From: Ceratopteris richardii
Taxonomy: Eukaryota; Streptophyta; Polypodiopsida; Polypodiales; Pteridaceae
Length of the DNA: 64,000 bases
Reading direction: 5' to 3'
NCBI GenBank assembly: GCA_020310875.1
Contig: CM035408.1
Coordinates: 149,102,907-149,166,906, forward strand
Position 1 is the stretch's first letter, and the number at the start of each line of letters is the position of its first letter. The translations under genes and the position numbers were made by a program. Below are positions 1 to 11,267 of this stretch, in pieces. The notes beneath the pieces are model-generated. The model was not told where the DNA came from and searched no databases. It saw nothing but the letters and a program-made list of their open reading frames with translations.

Positions 1-3000
1 TCAAATAGAGGCAGGTACAATGGAGGCTACAACAACAACTACTACAACAACAATTACAACAACAACAACAACTATCAAAGTGGCCATAGAGGAAGAAGAG
101 ATTACAATAACTATGCAGAGGACCAAAGTCAAGAAGATTCATTATTGATTATGAATCTATCAACGAAGAAGGGTAAGGATGATGATCACATATTTTACAT
201 TGATTCGGGATGCTCGAACCATGTAGCAAGAAATGTGGCTTTACTTTCTGATTTGGAAGATCCTCATAACAAGCATGAAGTGCAGACAGGAGATGACACA
301 AAGCACTCAGTGGAGAAGATAGGTAATGTGAAGACATCAGATGGGAATATGAACCTCTTAAGCAAAGTCTTGTATGTCCCTACAATTACCAAAAATTTAA
401 TAAGTGTTGGACAGATTGTTGAAAAAGGATTGCAGGTTAGATTCAATCGATTTGGAGCATATGTTGAAGACCCAAGGCAAGGCTTTCGAAGAATTGCCAA
501 AGGAGAAAAGACAGGAAGGCTTTTCACTTTTGAAGTGGAAGATACAAAGAACATAGCTTTGTTTAGCTATGGATCTCAAACTCTAACAGAGTTGGAGATA
601 TGGCACAAAAGGCTTGCTCACATTGGTGAGAGGACACTCAAACAGATTTGCAGGGACCAAAGTGTACTTGGTTTGCCTAATATCACAAGGCAACACATGA
701 TTTATAAGTGTGAAGCTTGTCAACTCGGCAAGGCTCATAGACAACCTTTCAATAAGAAAGGATATATGTATCAAAATCCTTTGGATCTAGTGCACACGGA
801 TGTGTGGGGTCCAAGTAAGGAGCCATCTATATCAGGCTCAAGATATTATGTGTCTTTCATAGATGATTGTAGCAGGTGGACCATTCTGTTTTTCATGAAG
901 CACAAGGATGAAGTGTTTAATTGCTTTAAGAAGTATATTGCTCTTGTTGAAAATCAAACAGGTAGGACTTTGAAAAGACTCAGATCAGATGGTGGAGGAG
1001 AATACTTCTCTTCTGAATTTGATGCCTTCTTGCATGAAAGAGGCATTAAAAGGGAAGTCACTACAAGGTATACACCTGAACTCAATGGTGTAGCAGAGAG
1101 GAGGAATAGAGCTATCGTCGAAGCTGCAAGGTCCATGCTCAACGAAAAGGGATTGCCGAACTACCTATGGGCAGAGGCTGTGTCGACAGCCACATATCTC
1201 ATAAATAGACTTCCATCTAAGTCACTAGATGGAACCACTCCATATGAAGTGTGGAATGGAAGAAGACCTAGTCTAGAGCATTGTAAAATCTTTGGATGCT
1301 TAGCCTATGCTCACATTCCTTCTCAAGTAAGAGGGAAATTGGATCCCAAGGCAGAGAAGTGTGTATTCATTGGTTATGATCAAAACCAAAAAGGATATAG
1401 ATTGTACAATCCAACCAATAAAGGATTTTCTGTGAGTAGAGATGTAATTTTTGATGAAAACAAATCATGGTTTGATGATGACAGGAAAGTGAAGCTGCCA
1501 TATGACTTGGATGAAGATTTTCCATCACTTCAACCAAAGGAGCCAAAGCAAATTGAAGAAAGTGATTCGGAGATTGACCTAGAAGACTTGGAAAGACTAA
1601 AGCTATGGAAGAACAAAGGTAAAGCAAAGATGCAGGATGCTACATATGGACCCGAGAGCTCACATCAACCACTTAGAAGGTCTTCGAGGGAGAAGAAGAA
1701 ACCAGAGAGGTTTGGTTATGATACTTCTTTGGTCACCAAGCACTCAATCTACATTGCAAAGGATTCAACCAATGAAGAACCTACCACATTCGAAGAAGCA
1801 CAAAGCAAGAAAGCTTGGAGAGATGCAATGGATGAAGAAATGGAAGCCTTGAAGGAGAATGACACTTGGGAGCTTGTACCTAACAAGCCATCTATGAAGA
1901 TAATCGGATCTCGATGGATATACAAAATCAAGAGGAATCCAGATGGAAGTATAAATAGACACAAAGCAAGGTTAGTTGCTAAAGGGTTTGCTCAAACCCA
2001 TGGTATTGATTATGAGGAGACTTTCTCTCCTGTTGCAAAAATGCCTACAATTAGGGTTCTCATTAGTCTTGCTGCATCTAGAAATTGGAATCTTTATCAA
2101 CTTGATGTAAAGAATGCTTTCTTGAATGGATGGATTTCTGAGGAAGTGTATATGGCACAACCTCCTGGATATGAGGATGCACATCATCCTAACTATGTAT
2201 GCAAACTAAAGAAAGCTTTGTATGGATTGAAGCAAGCTCCAAGAGCTTGGAATTTCAGATTGGTTACTTATTTGCAGGACCAAGGATTCAAAGCTAGCAA
2301 GGCGGATACCTCTTTGTTCATAAAGAGGAATGGATCTGAAGTGATCTATTTATGTGTGTATGTTGATGATATTATTATCACAGGCAATGATCTTGAAGGA
2401 ATCAAACAGGTAAAGAGTCAAATGAAGGAGGAGTTCAAAATAAGTGACCTCGGACCACTCACTTATTTTCTTGGATTGGAGTTGATCTACACAGATTCAG
2501 GTATATACATCACACAAAGGAAGTATGTCCATGACATGCTCGTCAAGTTCAAGATGGAAAATACCAAGTGTGCAGGTACACCTATGGAGCAAAATCATAA
2601 GCTTAGTGCTTATGAAGGAGAGCCAATTGAAGACATCACAAGCTATCAAAGCTTGGTTGGAAGTTTGAACTATGCAACACTCACAAGGGTGGATATATGC
2701 TATAGTGTTAGCATATTGAGTCAGTTTATGCATAAGCCGAGAAGACCACATATGGAAGCGGCCAAGCGAGTCCTCAAGTACCTAAAGGGGACCATGAATG
2801 AAGGTTTTTTCTATTCATATACTTCAGATATTGAGCTAAAGGTCTACTCAGATGCAGATTGGGCCGGATCTAAAGATGATAGAAGAAGCACATCAGGGTA
2901 TATATCATTTGCAGGTTCAAAAATCATTTCTTGGTCATCGAAGAAGCAACCAACCGTGGCATTATCTTCTACTGAAGCAGAATATAGAGGTTTGGCTAAT

Positions 3001-3309
3001 GCAACTCAAGAAATCATGTGGTTAAAATCTTTGTACACAGATCTTGGACTTCATTCTTCAACACCTCACATTTTTGGTGACAACACAAGCTCACTACATC
3101 TAGCAGCTAATCCGGTATACCATGCTAGAACCAAGCATATTGAAGTCCACTACCATTATGTAAGGGAGAAGCTATTGAGCAAGGATATTCAACTATCCTA
3201 TGTCTCTACAGATATGCAATGTGCAGACATGTTGACGAAAGCTCTTGATGGTACGAAGTTAAGTAGATTCAAGTTGATGATTGGCTTGCAGGAAATCAAG
3301 GACAATTGA
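1..3309 (+). CDS. Copia-1 gag-pol polyprotein, C-terminal part (PR-INT-RT-RH)
   Basis: The frame is open from the first base, so the true start is off-window. The first 140 bases encode an Asn/Tyr/Gly/Arg-rich gag tail. Parts in order: aspartic protease (YIDSGCSNH near 200), the zinc-binding integrase head (WHKRLAHIG near 601, then CEACQLGK), the integrase core (HTDVWGPS near 796, DGGGEYFSSEF near 990), reverse transcriptase (DVKNAFLNGW near 2100, YVDD at 2359-2370) and RNase H (SDADWAGS near 2848, STEAEYRG near 2971). In this family the polyprotein is cut by its own protease, and the RT and RNase H copy the RNA for integration by INT. It is closely related to Copia-A and more distantly to Copia-2. 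Confidence 0.95.
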   Translation, partial: SNRGRYNGGYNNNYYNNNYNNNNNYQSGHRGRRDYNNYAEDQSQEDSLLIMNLSTKKGKDDDHIFYIDSGCSNHVARNVALLSDLEDPHNKHEVQTGDDTKHSVEKIGNVKTSDGNMNLLSKVLYVPTITKNLISVGQIVEKGLQVRFNRFGAYVEDPRQGFRRIAKGEKTGRLFTFEVEDTKNIALFSYGSQTLTELEIWHKRLAHIGERTLKQICRDQSVLGLPNITRQHMIYKCEACQLGKAHRQPFNKKGYMYQNPLDLVHTDVWGPSKEPSISGSRYYVSFIDDCSRWTILFFMKHKDEVFNCFKKYIALVENQTGRTLKRLRSDGGGEYFSSEFDAFLHERGIKREVTTRYTPELNGVAERRNRAIVEAARSMLNEKGLPNYLWAEAVSTATYLINRLPSKSLDGTTPYEVWNGRRPSLEHCKIFGCLAYAHIPSQVRGKLDPKAEKCVFIGYDQNQKGYRLYNPTNKGFSVSRDVIFDENKSWFDDDRKVKLPYDLDEDFPSLQPKEPKQIEESDSEIDLEDLERLKLWKNKGKAKMQDATYGPESSHQPLRRSSREKKKPERFGYDTSLVTKHSIYIAKDSTNEEPTTFEEAQSKKAWRDAMDEEMEALKENDTWELVPNKPSMKIIGSRWIYKIKRNPDGSINRHKARLVAKGFAQTHGIDYEETFSPVAKMPTIRVLISLAASRNWNLYQLDVKNAFLNGWISEEVYMAQPPGYEDAHHPNYVCKLKKALYGLKQAPRAWNFRLVTYLQDQGFKASKADTSLFIKRNGSEVIYLCVYVDDIIITGNDLEGIKQVKSQMKEEFKISDLGPLTYFLGLELIYTDSGIYITQRKYVHDMLVKFKMENTKCAGTPMEQNHKLSAYEGEPIEDITSYQSLVGSLNYATLTRVDICYSVSILSQFMHKPRRPHMEAAKRVLKYLKGTMNEGFFYSYTSDIELKVYSDADWAGSKDDRRSTSGYISFAGSKIISWSSKKQPTVALSSTEAEYRGLANATQEIMWLKSLYTDLGLHSSTPHIFGDNTSSLHLAANPVYHARTKHIEVHYHYVREKLLSKDIQLSYVSTDMQCADMLTKALDGTKLSRFKLMIGLQEIKDN

Positions 3310-3351
3310 AGACTTATTTGGAGGCCAAGCATGTTAGGCTTGAGGGGGAGC

Positions 3352-3437
3352 TGTTGGTGCATTTTGCCCAAGCCTACATGCTTGATATGCTTGATATTAT
3401 CCTCATTTGTAAGTCACATGAGTAGTCATGTGAACAC
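3352..3437 (+). repeat. Copia-1 3' LTR, first segment
   Basis: It begins TGTTGGTGCA directly after the purine tract. It resembles the start of the Copia-A LTRs at 27678 and 35752. It stops where Copia-2 is inserted, and bases 3433-3437 (AACAC) are the left target duplication of Copia-2. Confidence 0.9.
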
Positions 3438-4729
3438 TGTTAAGAAAACACTCACGAATTTGACGCAACAAACAAGAGAGAAACAGAATCTTCCGGAAAA
3501 TCTATGCACAGGTGTACAGTATGCGAAGTTAGTGCGCGGTGTGCGCATAACAGAGCAATTAACCGCGGCGGGCGCGTAAGGCGCGCATAACACGAATTGA
3601 AGAATGACAGAGCAAAGGAGAGCCAAAGAAATTGTATATATATATATATACAGCAAGATTTGAAGAAGACGAAACAGATAACATAGAGGGAGAGTAGACA
3701 CTGATACACAGAGGAGAACGAGAGACTGAGAGAAGACGCCATAGATCGCGTATGAGTAAAGAGAGTTAGAAGTTCTCAGAAGACGCCATAGATCGCGTAT
3801 GTACAGATGAATAACACAAGCCTGAAGTGTCGGGACTTTTCATCTGAAGAGAGATGGTAATAAGAAACTACTCACTATAGGAGAGTTTCTGTGACTTGAG
3901 CAAGAAGAGGCCAAGCTTACTTGTACACATCTTCTCTAATCGAAAACACATGTTCATGTGGATGTCTGCGCGCAATCTTTACTTGTGAAGAATCTAAAGT
4001 TATTTCGTATTACGGTAGGAAGATTAGTTCATCGTTTGCTGTCACGACTCGTTACTAAACGTGCCTCAGTACCTTCTCTGTAAACGCATGTTTTGGTGAA
4101 TAACAGTTTACTCAGTAAACATGTTTCAGTAATTTTCGGTCAGTCATAGCTTCTCAGAAAACAAGTTTTTCGGTAGAACAACGAAGTATAACTCGCAGCA
4201 GAGTTCGAAGCTTTGTATGAAGAGATAGCTCATCTTGTAGCTAGACGTCTCTACTTTAAGCTGATCACAGTTTCCGGTGGAATGAAGATGTACACACAGT
4301 ACAAAGTTAACCGGAAAGTAGCATTTTAGAACTGTGAAGTTTCCAGAGGAAAGTTCATTCGGTGAAGGAAGCTCATACACTACTTCCTTACGTCACATAA
4401 GTTCATCTGAAGCAATTACGAACAGAACTAAGTTTATTTCGGTGAAGTTCCGGTACGACTACGGTGTCGGTTCAGTAACAGTCTGGTGAAGTTCCGGTGG
4501 AACTTGTGTCGCAGGATAACACAGTTGAAGCGACGTTAATTAGGCTGAGCTACTGTTGATTACAGAGGTATTCTGAATCACTCTAGTTTAGCATTCTATT
4601 TCGGTGGCGCGACAATTTCCGCAGGCCTGACAGAGTTCAAGCCTTGTCGTGAAACCCACCTTCAAGGCGAAAGTATTTCCGCAACAGTAGGCGTTAAGGC
4701 CGAAGTTTTTCGCCAACATTATCCCAACA
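3438..4729 (+). repeat. Copia-2 5' LTR
   Basis: This 1292-bp terminal repeat runs TG...CA. It contains an alternating TA stretch near 3634-3650 that is a plausible TATA region, and a repeated AGACGCCATAGATCGCGTATG motif (near 3734 and 3781). It differs from the 3' copy at two positions seen by eye, both C/T or G/A transitions. Confidence 0.96.
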
Positions 4730-4731
4730 TT

Positions 4732-4775
4732 TGGTATCAGAGCCGGTTAGTTTTTCAACAATTGGTATCAGAGCC
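4732..4775 (+). promoter_or_regulatory. Copia-2 primer-binding site and a second identical copy 31 bp downstream
   Basis: TGGTATCAGAGCC directly follows the 5' LTR (4732-4744) and occurs again at 4763-4775. This sequence is complementary to the 3' end of plant initiator Met-tRNA, the primer of most plant copia elements. The first copy is in the normal place. The second, just before the gag start, is unexplained. Element H shows the same arrangement with a 30-bp spacing. Confidence 0.85.
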
Positions 4776-4791
4776 TAGAGTATTCTCTATC

Positions 4792-7700
4792 ATGGCAGAC
4801 CACGTCCAAATTGATAAACTAGACAGAGATAATTATCCCGCATGGGTAATGCGCATGGAAGCCTTACTTATGAGTAAGGAATTAATGATGTACGTAACCG
4901 GAAAAGAAAAGAAACCGACCTTCAAAGATGATAGTCAACCGGAAAAAGAAGAACTAGACGCCCTAAAGCTGTGGCAAAAGAAAGATGCAACGGCAAGAGC
5001 CTACATCTACAACACTGTGTCAGATCATCTGCTACCGCACATTAGAGGTCTGGAGAAAGCAGAGGACATATGGAGCGCATTGGAAGATCACTTCCAAAAT
5101 ACTACGAAAGCTAGGAAGGCCAGCCTATGGTCCGAGTTCACAACGTTCAAAAAGAAGCCGAGTCAAAGCATCAGTGACTACGTCACTAAAATGAAGGATC
5201 TAGCAGATAGTCTTGGATCCATAAATGAAGAAGTCGAAGATCATAGATTGATAGCACAAGTGCTCACAGGGCTGAGAGGAGATGAAAGGTGGAAACCTTT
5301 CGTACTATCAACTGAACTCTCCCTAAATCATTTTGTACCAGAGTTAAATCAGTTGCTTGGTTTGATGCTCACATATGAGCAAGACCTGAAAGGAGACGCA
5401 GACAAAGGACATAGCTCTGCAATGTACATGAAGAACAAGAAGAAAGACAAAGGAAAGTCAAAGGACGAAGAAGAGTCGAGCTCTCAGGCCTATTACGCAA
5501 GAGGTAAAGGCACTGGCAGAGGAAGAGCAAGAGGAAGAAGTCGCCAGAATACCACCAAGAAAGCTTGCTGGATTTGTGGACTAAGTAACCATCTGGCGCA
5601 TGATTGTTGGCACAATCAACAAGCATCAAATCAAAATCAAAACAACAATAGCAGAGGCAGTAGCGGAAGAAATCAAAGTAACTTCCAAAGAGGAAGACAA
5701 AGCCAAAGAGGAGGTTATGGTAGAGGTGGAGTAAGAAGTTGGGGACAGAGCCAGCCCTACAACACCACCTACAACAACTACGCAAATGACACACAGAATG
5801 AAAGTCATACATCATTGATGATGAACTCAATCAGCACATCAGATAACGAAGATCTAAAGGTATTTTACATTGACTCTGGATGTTCTAATCACTTGTCAGG
5901 AAACATAGAACTGATGTCAGAATTGGAAAAAGGAAGTGCGAGTCACACTGTTCAAACAGGTGACAATACAAGACACAAAGTACAATCAATCGGAAAAGTG
6001 AAATGCAAGAGTGGAGCAGATTTGCTAACCAACGTTTTGTATGTTCCAACAATACCAAAAAATCTGATCAGTGTGGGACAGATAGTCGAAAAAGGTTTTC
6101 AGGTCAGATTTACAAATAAAGGAGTATTTGTAGAAGATCCCAAGAACGGATACTATCAGATCGTCTCTGGTAAGAAAGAAGGAAGACTCTTTACGATAAG
6201 AGTACAAGGGAACATTGGCCAAGCGCTGCTCACGCATGATGAAAAGGTAATTACAGAACTTGATCTCTGGCACAAGAGATTAGGTCATTTTCACGAAAAA
6301 GGAATCAAAGCTATGATAGCGAATCAGTCTGTACTGGGATTACCGAACGTACAGAACCAACATATGATTCACAAATGCGAAGCCTGTCAGATGGGAAAAG
6401 CCCACAGGTTACCTTTCCAGAAGAAAGGATTTAAACATGATGGTGTGCTAGAACTCATACATACAGATGTATGGGGACCGACGAAAGAAGGATCAATCAG
6501 CGGGTCAAGGTACTATGTTTTATTCATTGATGATGCAACAAGGTGGATAACTCTTTATGTTTTGAAAGAAAAGTCAGTTCGGAGCTTTCAGACATTTTCA
6601 TGCATATGCCGAAAGACTCACCGGACGAAAACGTAAAAGACTGAGGTCTGATGGAGGGGGAGAATACTTCTCCCGAGAATTCAATGACTATCTTTGGAAT
6701 GCAGGTATTAAGAGAGAGATAACCTGCAGATATACACCACAACAAAATGGTGTAGCCAAAAGGAGAAACCGAACTCTAGTCGAGTTTGCACGGGCTATGC
6801 TAAAGGAAAAGAATTGCCCGGATTATCTTTGGGCTGAAGCTGTAAATACAGCTACATACTTGGTAAACAGGTTACCATGTACGGCCTTAGAAGGAATGAC
6901 CCCTTATGAAGCCTGGTGGGGAAAGAAGCCAACACTTGATCACTGCAAAGTGTTTGGATCAGTAGCGTATGCTTATGTACCGTCTCAACTGAGACATAAG
7001 CTTGAACCGAAAGCAGAGAAATATGTATTCGTCGGATATGATGAGAAACAGATGGGTTACAGATTATGGAGCCCTCTAACCAAACATTTTACTGTTTCCA
7101 GGGATGTAACATTTGATGAACAGAAAAGCTGGTATGCAGATCAGAGTCATACAGCTGAAGAATTTGAAGAAGAAATAAAAAGAAGAGAGAAAGGAAAATC
7201 AATTGTTCAGGTAAACAAAGAAGACGAGGCAAGTACGTCCAGGACCGGAACAGGTATAAGGAACGAAGATGAAGACGGGTACTCAGACACACACGAAGAA
7301 TATGAGCTAAGAAGGTCAAACAGAGTAAGAAGACAACCGGAAAGATACTCGTATGATACATCGTATATAACGCAACAAGATTATGCATATATGGTTAAAG
7401 AAGAGGAAGAGCCTCAAAGCTATGACGAAGCCAAAGGAAAGAAGCAATGGCAAGAAGCAATGGAAGAAGAATTCACCGCACTGGAAGAGAACAAGACATG
7501 GGAGCTTGTTCCTAAACCAAATGGTAAGAAAGTAATTGGAAATAAATGGGTGTTCAAAATAAAGAAACTTGCAGATGGAAGGATAGCCAGACATAAAGCA
7601 AGACTGGTTATCAAGGGCTATGCTCAGACGCATGGCATAGACTATGATGAGACGTTCAGTCCGGTGGCAAAGATGTCAACCATAAGAACAGTGATTGCTA

Positions 7701-9004
7701 TAGCAGCATCAAAAGGATGGAAGCTAAGTCAGCTAGATATAAAGAATGCATTTCTGAATGGATATATATCAGATGAAGTCTATATGGAACAACCGGAAGG
7801 GTTTACAAGTTCCAAATACCCAAACTTTGTTTGCAGGTTAAGAAAAGCTCTTTATGGACTGAAGCAAGCTCCAAGAGCTTGGAACTACAGACTCGTGAAG
7901 TATCTGAACGAACTTGGATACCAAAGTTCGAAGGCAGATGCAAGTCTACTCATCAAAAGAACAGAAGAAGGAATGATCTACATTTGTATCTATGTAGATG
8001 ACATAATAATTACAGGAACCTCAGACGCAGGAATCACAGAGGTAAAGAAACTGCTAGAAAAGGAATTCAAGATCAGTGACCTAGGAAAGTTATCATACTT
8101 TCTAGGAATGGAAATCACATATACAGATCATGGTGTATATGTCACACAAGAAAGGTATCTCCTGAACTTACTGAAGAAGTTCAACATGGAGAATTGCAGA
8201 GAAGCTTCAACACCGCTTGAAGTAAATCATAAACTCAGTAAATACAGTGGAACAGAATTTAAAGATACGAAGAAGTATCAATCGTTAGTAGGAAGCCTAA
8301 TATATGCTACGCTAACAAGACCGGATCTTAGTTTTCCGGTGGGAGTTCTCTCACAGTTTATGCATTGTCCGACAGATCAACACTGGGTTGCAGGACAAAG
8401 AGTTCTCAGATATATCAAAAGAACTATAAAGGAAGGATTATATTATCCTTTTACGTCAGATATAAAGCTTAGAGCATATAGTGACTCAGATTGGGCAGGA
8501 AGTCAAGATGACCGAAGATCAACGAACGGGTATATGATGTACCTAGGAGATAAGCTGGTAAGCTGGTGTTCGAAGAAGCAACACACAGTAGCTTTATCAT
8601 CAACAGAAGCAGAATACAAAGGACTGGTAGAAGCAGCAAAAGAAGTAATATGGATGCAGACGTTACTTAAAAGCATGGGTATAGATCAAAGTATACCAAT
8701 CATACATGGAGATAATATGAGCTCGCTGTATCTTGCAGCGAATCCTGTGTTTCATGCAAGAACAAAACACATAGAGATTCAGTACCATTTCCTAAGAGAA
8801 AAAGTAATGGAGAAAGAGATAGAAATAGTCTACACTCCTACGAAAGATCAGATTGCAGATATTCTGACAAAGAGCTTGGATGGAACAAAAACAAACAGAT
8901 TCAAAGAGATGGCAGGAATAAAAGAAAGAAAGATATATGAAAGACCGGAAGAGGTCAAATTAGTGATTGAGGGGGAGCTGTTAAGAAAACACTCACGAAT
9001 TTGA
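4792..9004 (+). pseudogene. Copia-2 gag-pol coding region
   Basis: The likely start is the ATG at 4792 (MADHVQIDKLDRDNYPAW), because a longer reading from 4762 has only a TTG and overlaps the second primer-site motif. Parts in order: gag (UBN2-like), a CCHC knuckle CWICGLSNHLAHDC at 5566-5607, Arg/Gly/Gln-rich gag tail, protease (YIDSGCSNHLSGN near 5866), integrase (WHKRLGHF near 6268, HTDVWGPT near 6460), RT (AFLNGYISDEVYMEQP; YVDD at 7991-8002) and RNase H ([16 protein letters not shown] near 8600). The frame runs a little way into the 3' LTR. It looks whole apart from about one break. Confidence 0.92.
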
Positions 9005-10270
9005 CGCAACAAACAAGAGAGAAACAGAATCTTCCGGAAAATCTATGCACAGGTGTACAGTATGCGAAGTTAGTGCGCGGTGTGCGCATAACAGAGCAAT
9101 TAACCGCGGCGGGCGCGTAAGGCGCGCATAACACGAATTGAAGAATGACAGAGCAAAGGAGAGCCAAAGAAATTGTATATATATATATATACAGCAAGAT
9201 TTGAAGAAGACGAAACAGATAACATAGAGGGAGAGTAGACACTGATACACAGAGGAGAACGAGAGACTGAGAGAAGACGCCATAGATCGCGTATGAGTAA
9301 AGAGAGTTAGAAGTTCTCAGAAGACGCCATAGATCGCGTATGTACAGATGAATAACACAAGCCTGAAGTGTCGGGACTTTTCATCTGAAGAGAGATGGTA
9401 ATAAGAAACTACTCACTATAGGAGAGTTTCTGTGACTTGAGCAAGAAGAGGCCAAGCTTACTTGTACACATCTTCTCTAATCGAAAACACATGTTCATGT
9501 GGATGTCTGCGCGCAATCTTTACTTGTGAAGAATCTAAAGTTATTTCGTATTACGGTAGGAAGATTAGTTCATCGTTTGCTGTCACGACTCGTTACTAAA
9601 CGTGCCTCAGTACCTTCTCTGTAAACGCATGTTTTGGTGAATAACAGTTTACTCAGTAAACATGTTTCAGTAATTTTCGGTCAGTCATAGCTTCTCAGAA
9701 AACAAGTTTTTCGGTAGAACAACGAAGTATAACTCGCAGCAGAGTTCGAAGCTTTGTATGAAGAGATAGCTCATCTTGTAGCTAGACGTCTCTACTTTAA
9801 GCTGATCACAGTTTCCGGTGGAATGAAGATGTACACACAGTACAAAGTTAACCGGAAAGTAGCATTTTAGAACTGTGAAGTTTCCAGAGGAAAGTTCATT
9901 CGGTGAAGGAAGCTCATACACTACTTCCTTACGTCACATAAGTTCATCTGAAGCAATTACGAACAGAACTAAGTTTATTTCGGTGAAGTTCCGGTACGAC
10001 TACGGTGTCGGTTCAGTAACAGTCTGGTGAAGTTCCGGTGGAACTTGTGTCGCAGGATAACACAGTTGAAGCGATGTTAATTAGGCTGAGCTACTGTTGA
10101 TTACAGAGGTATTCTGAATCACTCTAGTTTAGCATTCTATTTCGGTGGCGCGACAATTTCCGCAAGCCTGACAGAGTTCAAGCCTTGTCGTGAAACCCAC
10201 CTTCAAGGCGAAAGTATTTCCGCAACAGTAGGCGTTAAGGCCGAAGTTTTTCGCCAACATTATCCCAACA
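8979..10270 (+). repeat. Copia-2 3' LTR
   Basis: This 1292-bp repeat is the same length as the 5' copy and almost identical to it. It starts directly after the purine tract. The sequence AACAC follows at 10271-10275 as the right target duplication. Confidence 0.96.
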
Positions 10271-10275
10271 AACAC

Positions 10276-11267
10276 CTCTTGTAAAAGAGTACATTTTATC
10301 TCTTGTAAATGGAAAAAGAAAAAAGTAAAAGGATGGCTTACCTCATCCATGATGTAAAAGCAAATTTGTGGCTCCAACTACCAAAATCACGAATTTTTGA
10401 GCTGAGGGAATCTCTCCTAACTTTGGGGATCACTTTTAGGTGGAGCCATTCGAATTCGAATTCAAAACTCCCTCCAAGAATAGCTATAAAAGGAGCAAGA
10501 AGGAAGAGGCGATAAGCAAGCCTTGTACGTGACCACTTCATGTCATTTTGTAGAGATTGAAGAGCTTAATCCATAGCTCTATCATTCTACTCCCATTGTG
10601 CAAAGATTCATTGCCAATGTGGTTGTAATCATATGTGAATCTATACATTTATTATCATCTACCTCTCTGTTTTGTTCTCTGCTATACTCACTCAGAGCAG
10701 TAACTTCAGAAGGTCATATCGCGAGTTTTACTGAACATTTTTCAGTGTTTTAAAGTGCGTTGGATAGCTCTCACTGTCTAGTTTCTACCTATAAATTTTC
10801 AAGGTCATTGGATTTATACTTTTGGAGATATCTGCATTTTACTGCTTACTGGTCTATCTCTGCAGAGCCCCGAGAATTGTGGGAATGTTCCAGAACTTGA
10901 TGAAACTTGTTCTCAATGCTCAGTCCATCATTTGAAGTGTTTTAACTTGGAATAGGAAGCTTGCTAAGTCTATTTGCTATGCCCAAAAGGAATTTTTCTA
11001 ATTCCTTCCAGGTTGAGAGCACTGTTCATTTTTTCCAGCAGGTGTATGTCCAAAAATAGCAAGTTTTGGGAGCTAGTCATCTCGCAACTAGCCTGTCTTG
11101 ACTTAAACTTTTGGGATACATGTTCCAAAGTACTTGGCTGATATTTTGGTGGATTTAGGAAGCTCAAAGGGTCTACTAATCAACTCTGAAGTCTCAGTTG
11201 GCTGGTGTGAAGCTGGTTGTAGCGGCACCTACTCATCTTTGGATTGCATCCACCATCTCTCTTCACA
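10276..11267 (+). repeat. Copia-1 3' LTR, second segment
   Basis: This continues the LTR interrupted at 3437. Together the segments are about 1078 bp, close to the 1046-bp LTR of Copia-A, with which they share blocks (CTCTTGTAAAAGA; the TTGGCTGGTGTGAAGC region; the CCACCATCTC end). A TATA box (TATAAAAG, 10485-10492) marks the likely promoter. The segment ends at about 11267, where gypsy integrase sequence starts on the other strand. Confidence 0.85.

Larger units (their letters stand above)
3438..10270 (+). mobile_element. Copia-2: nearly complete, very young Ty1/copia element
   Basis: It is bounded by two 1292-bp LTRs that start TGTTAAGA and end CCCAACA, and flanked by the 5-bp duplication AACAC (3433-3437 and 10271-10275). 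It has an initiator-Met tRNA primer site at 4732 and a purine tract (TTGAGGGGGAGC) just before 8979. By eye the two LTRs differ at only two positions. At an assumed 1.3e-8 substitutions per site per year that gives well under 0.2 million years. All copia parts are present, and the coding region has about one break. It is inserted in the 3' LTR of Copia-1 and is therefore the youngest layer on this side of the nest. Confidence 0.96.
1..11267 (+). mobile_element. Copia-1: Ty1/copia LTR retrotransposon, 3' part, interrupted by Copia-2
   Basis: The element enters from the left edge. It shows the end of gag, protease, integrase, reverse transcriptase and RNase H, in the copia order, then a polypurine tract (3340-3351) and the 3' LTR. 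Copia-2 lies inside that LTR, so it resumes at 10276 and ends near 11267. The right boundary is where LTR sequence related to Copia-A stops and minus-strand gypsy integrase sequence (G1) begins, so Copia-1 was inserted into G1. The 5' LTR and the left target duplication are off-window, so LTR age cannot be read. The part in view looks whole, with no coding break seen, which suggests a recent insertion. Confidence 0.93.

Noticed and set aside
28-72. AAC/ACA microsatellite
   Set aside because: It is in frame with the Asn/Tyr-rich gag tail of Copia-1, so coding composition explains it.
3452-3742. Leu/Ser-rich minus-strand reading frame repeated identically at 8993-9283
   Set aside because: Both copies lie in the Copia-2 LTRs and are the reverse reading of purine-rich LTR sequence.
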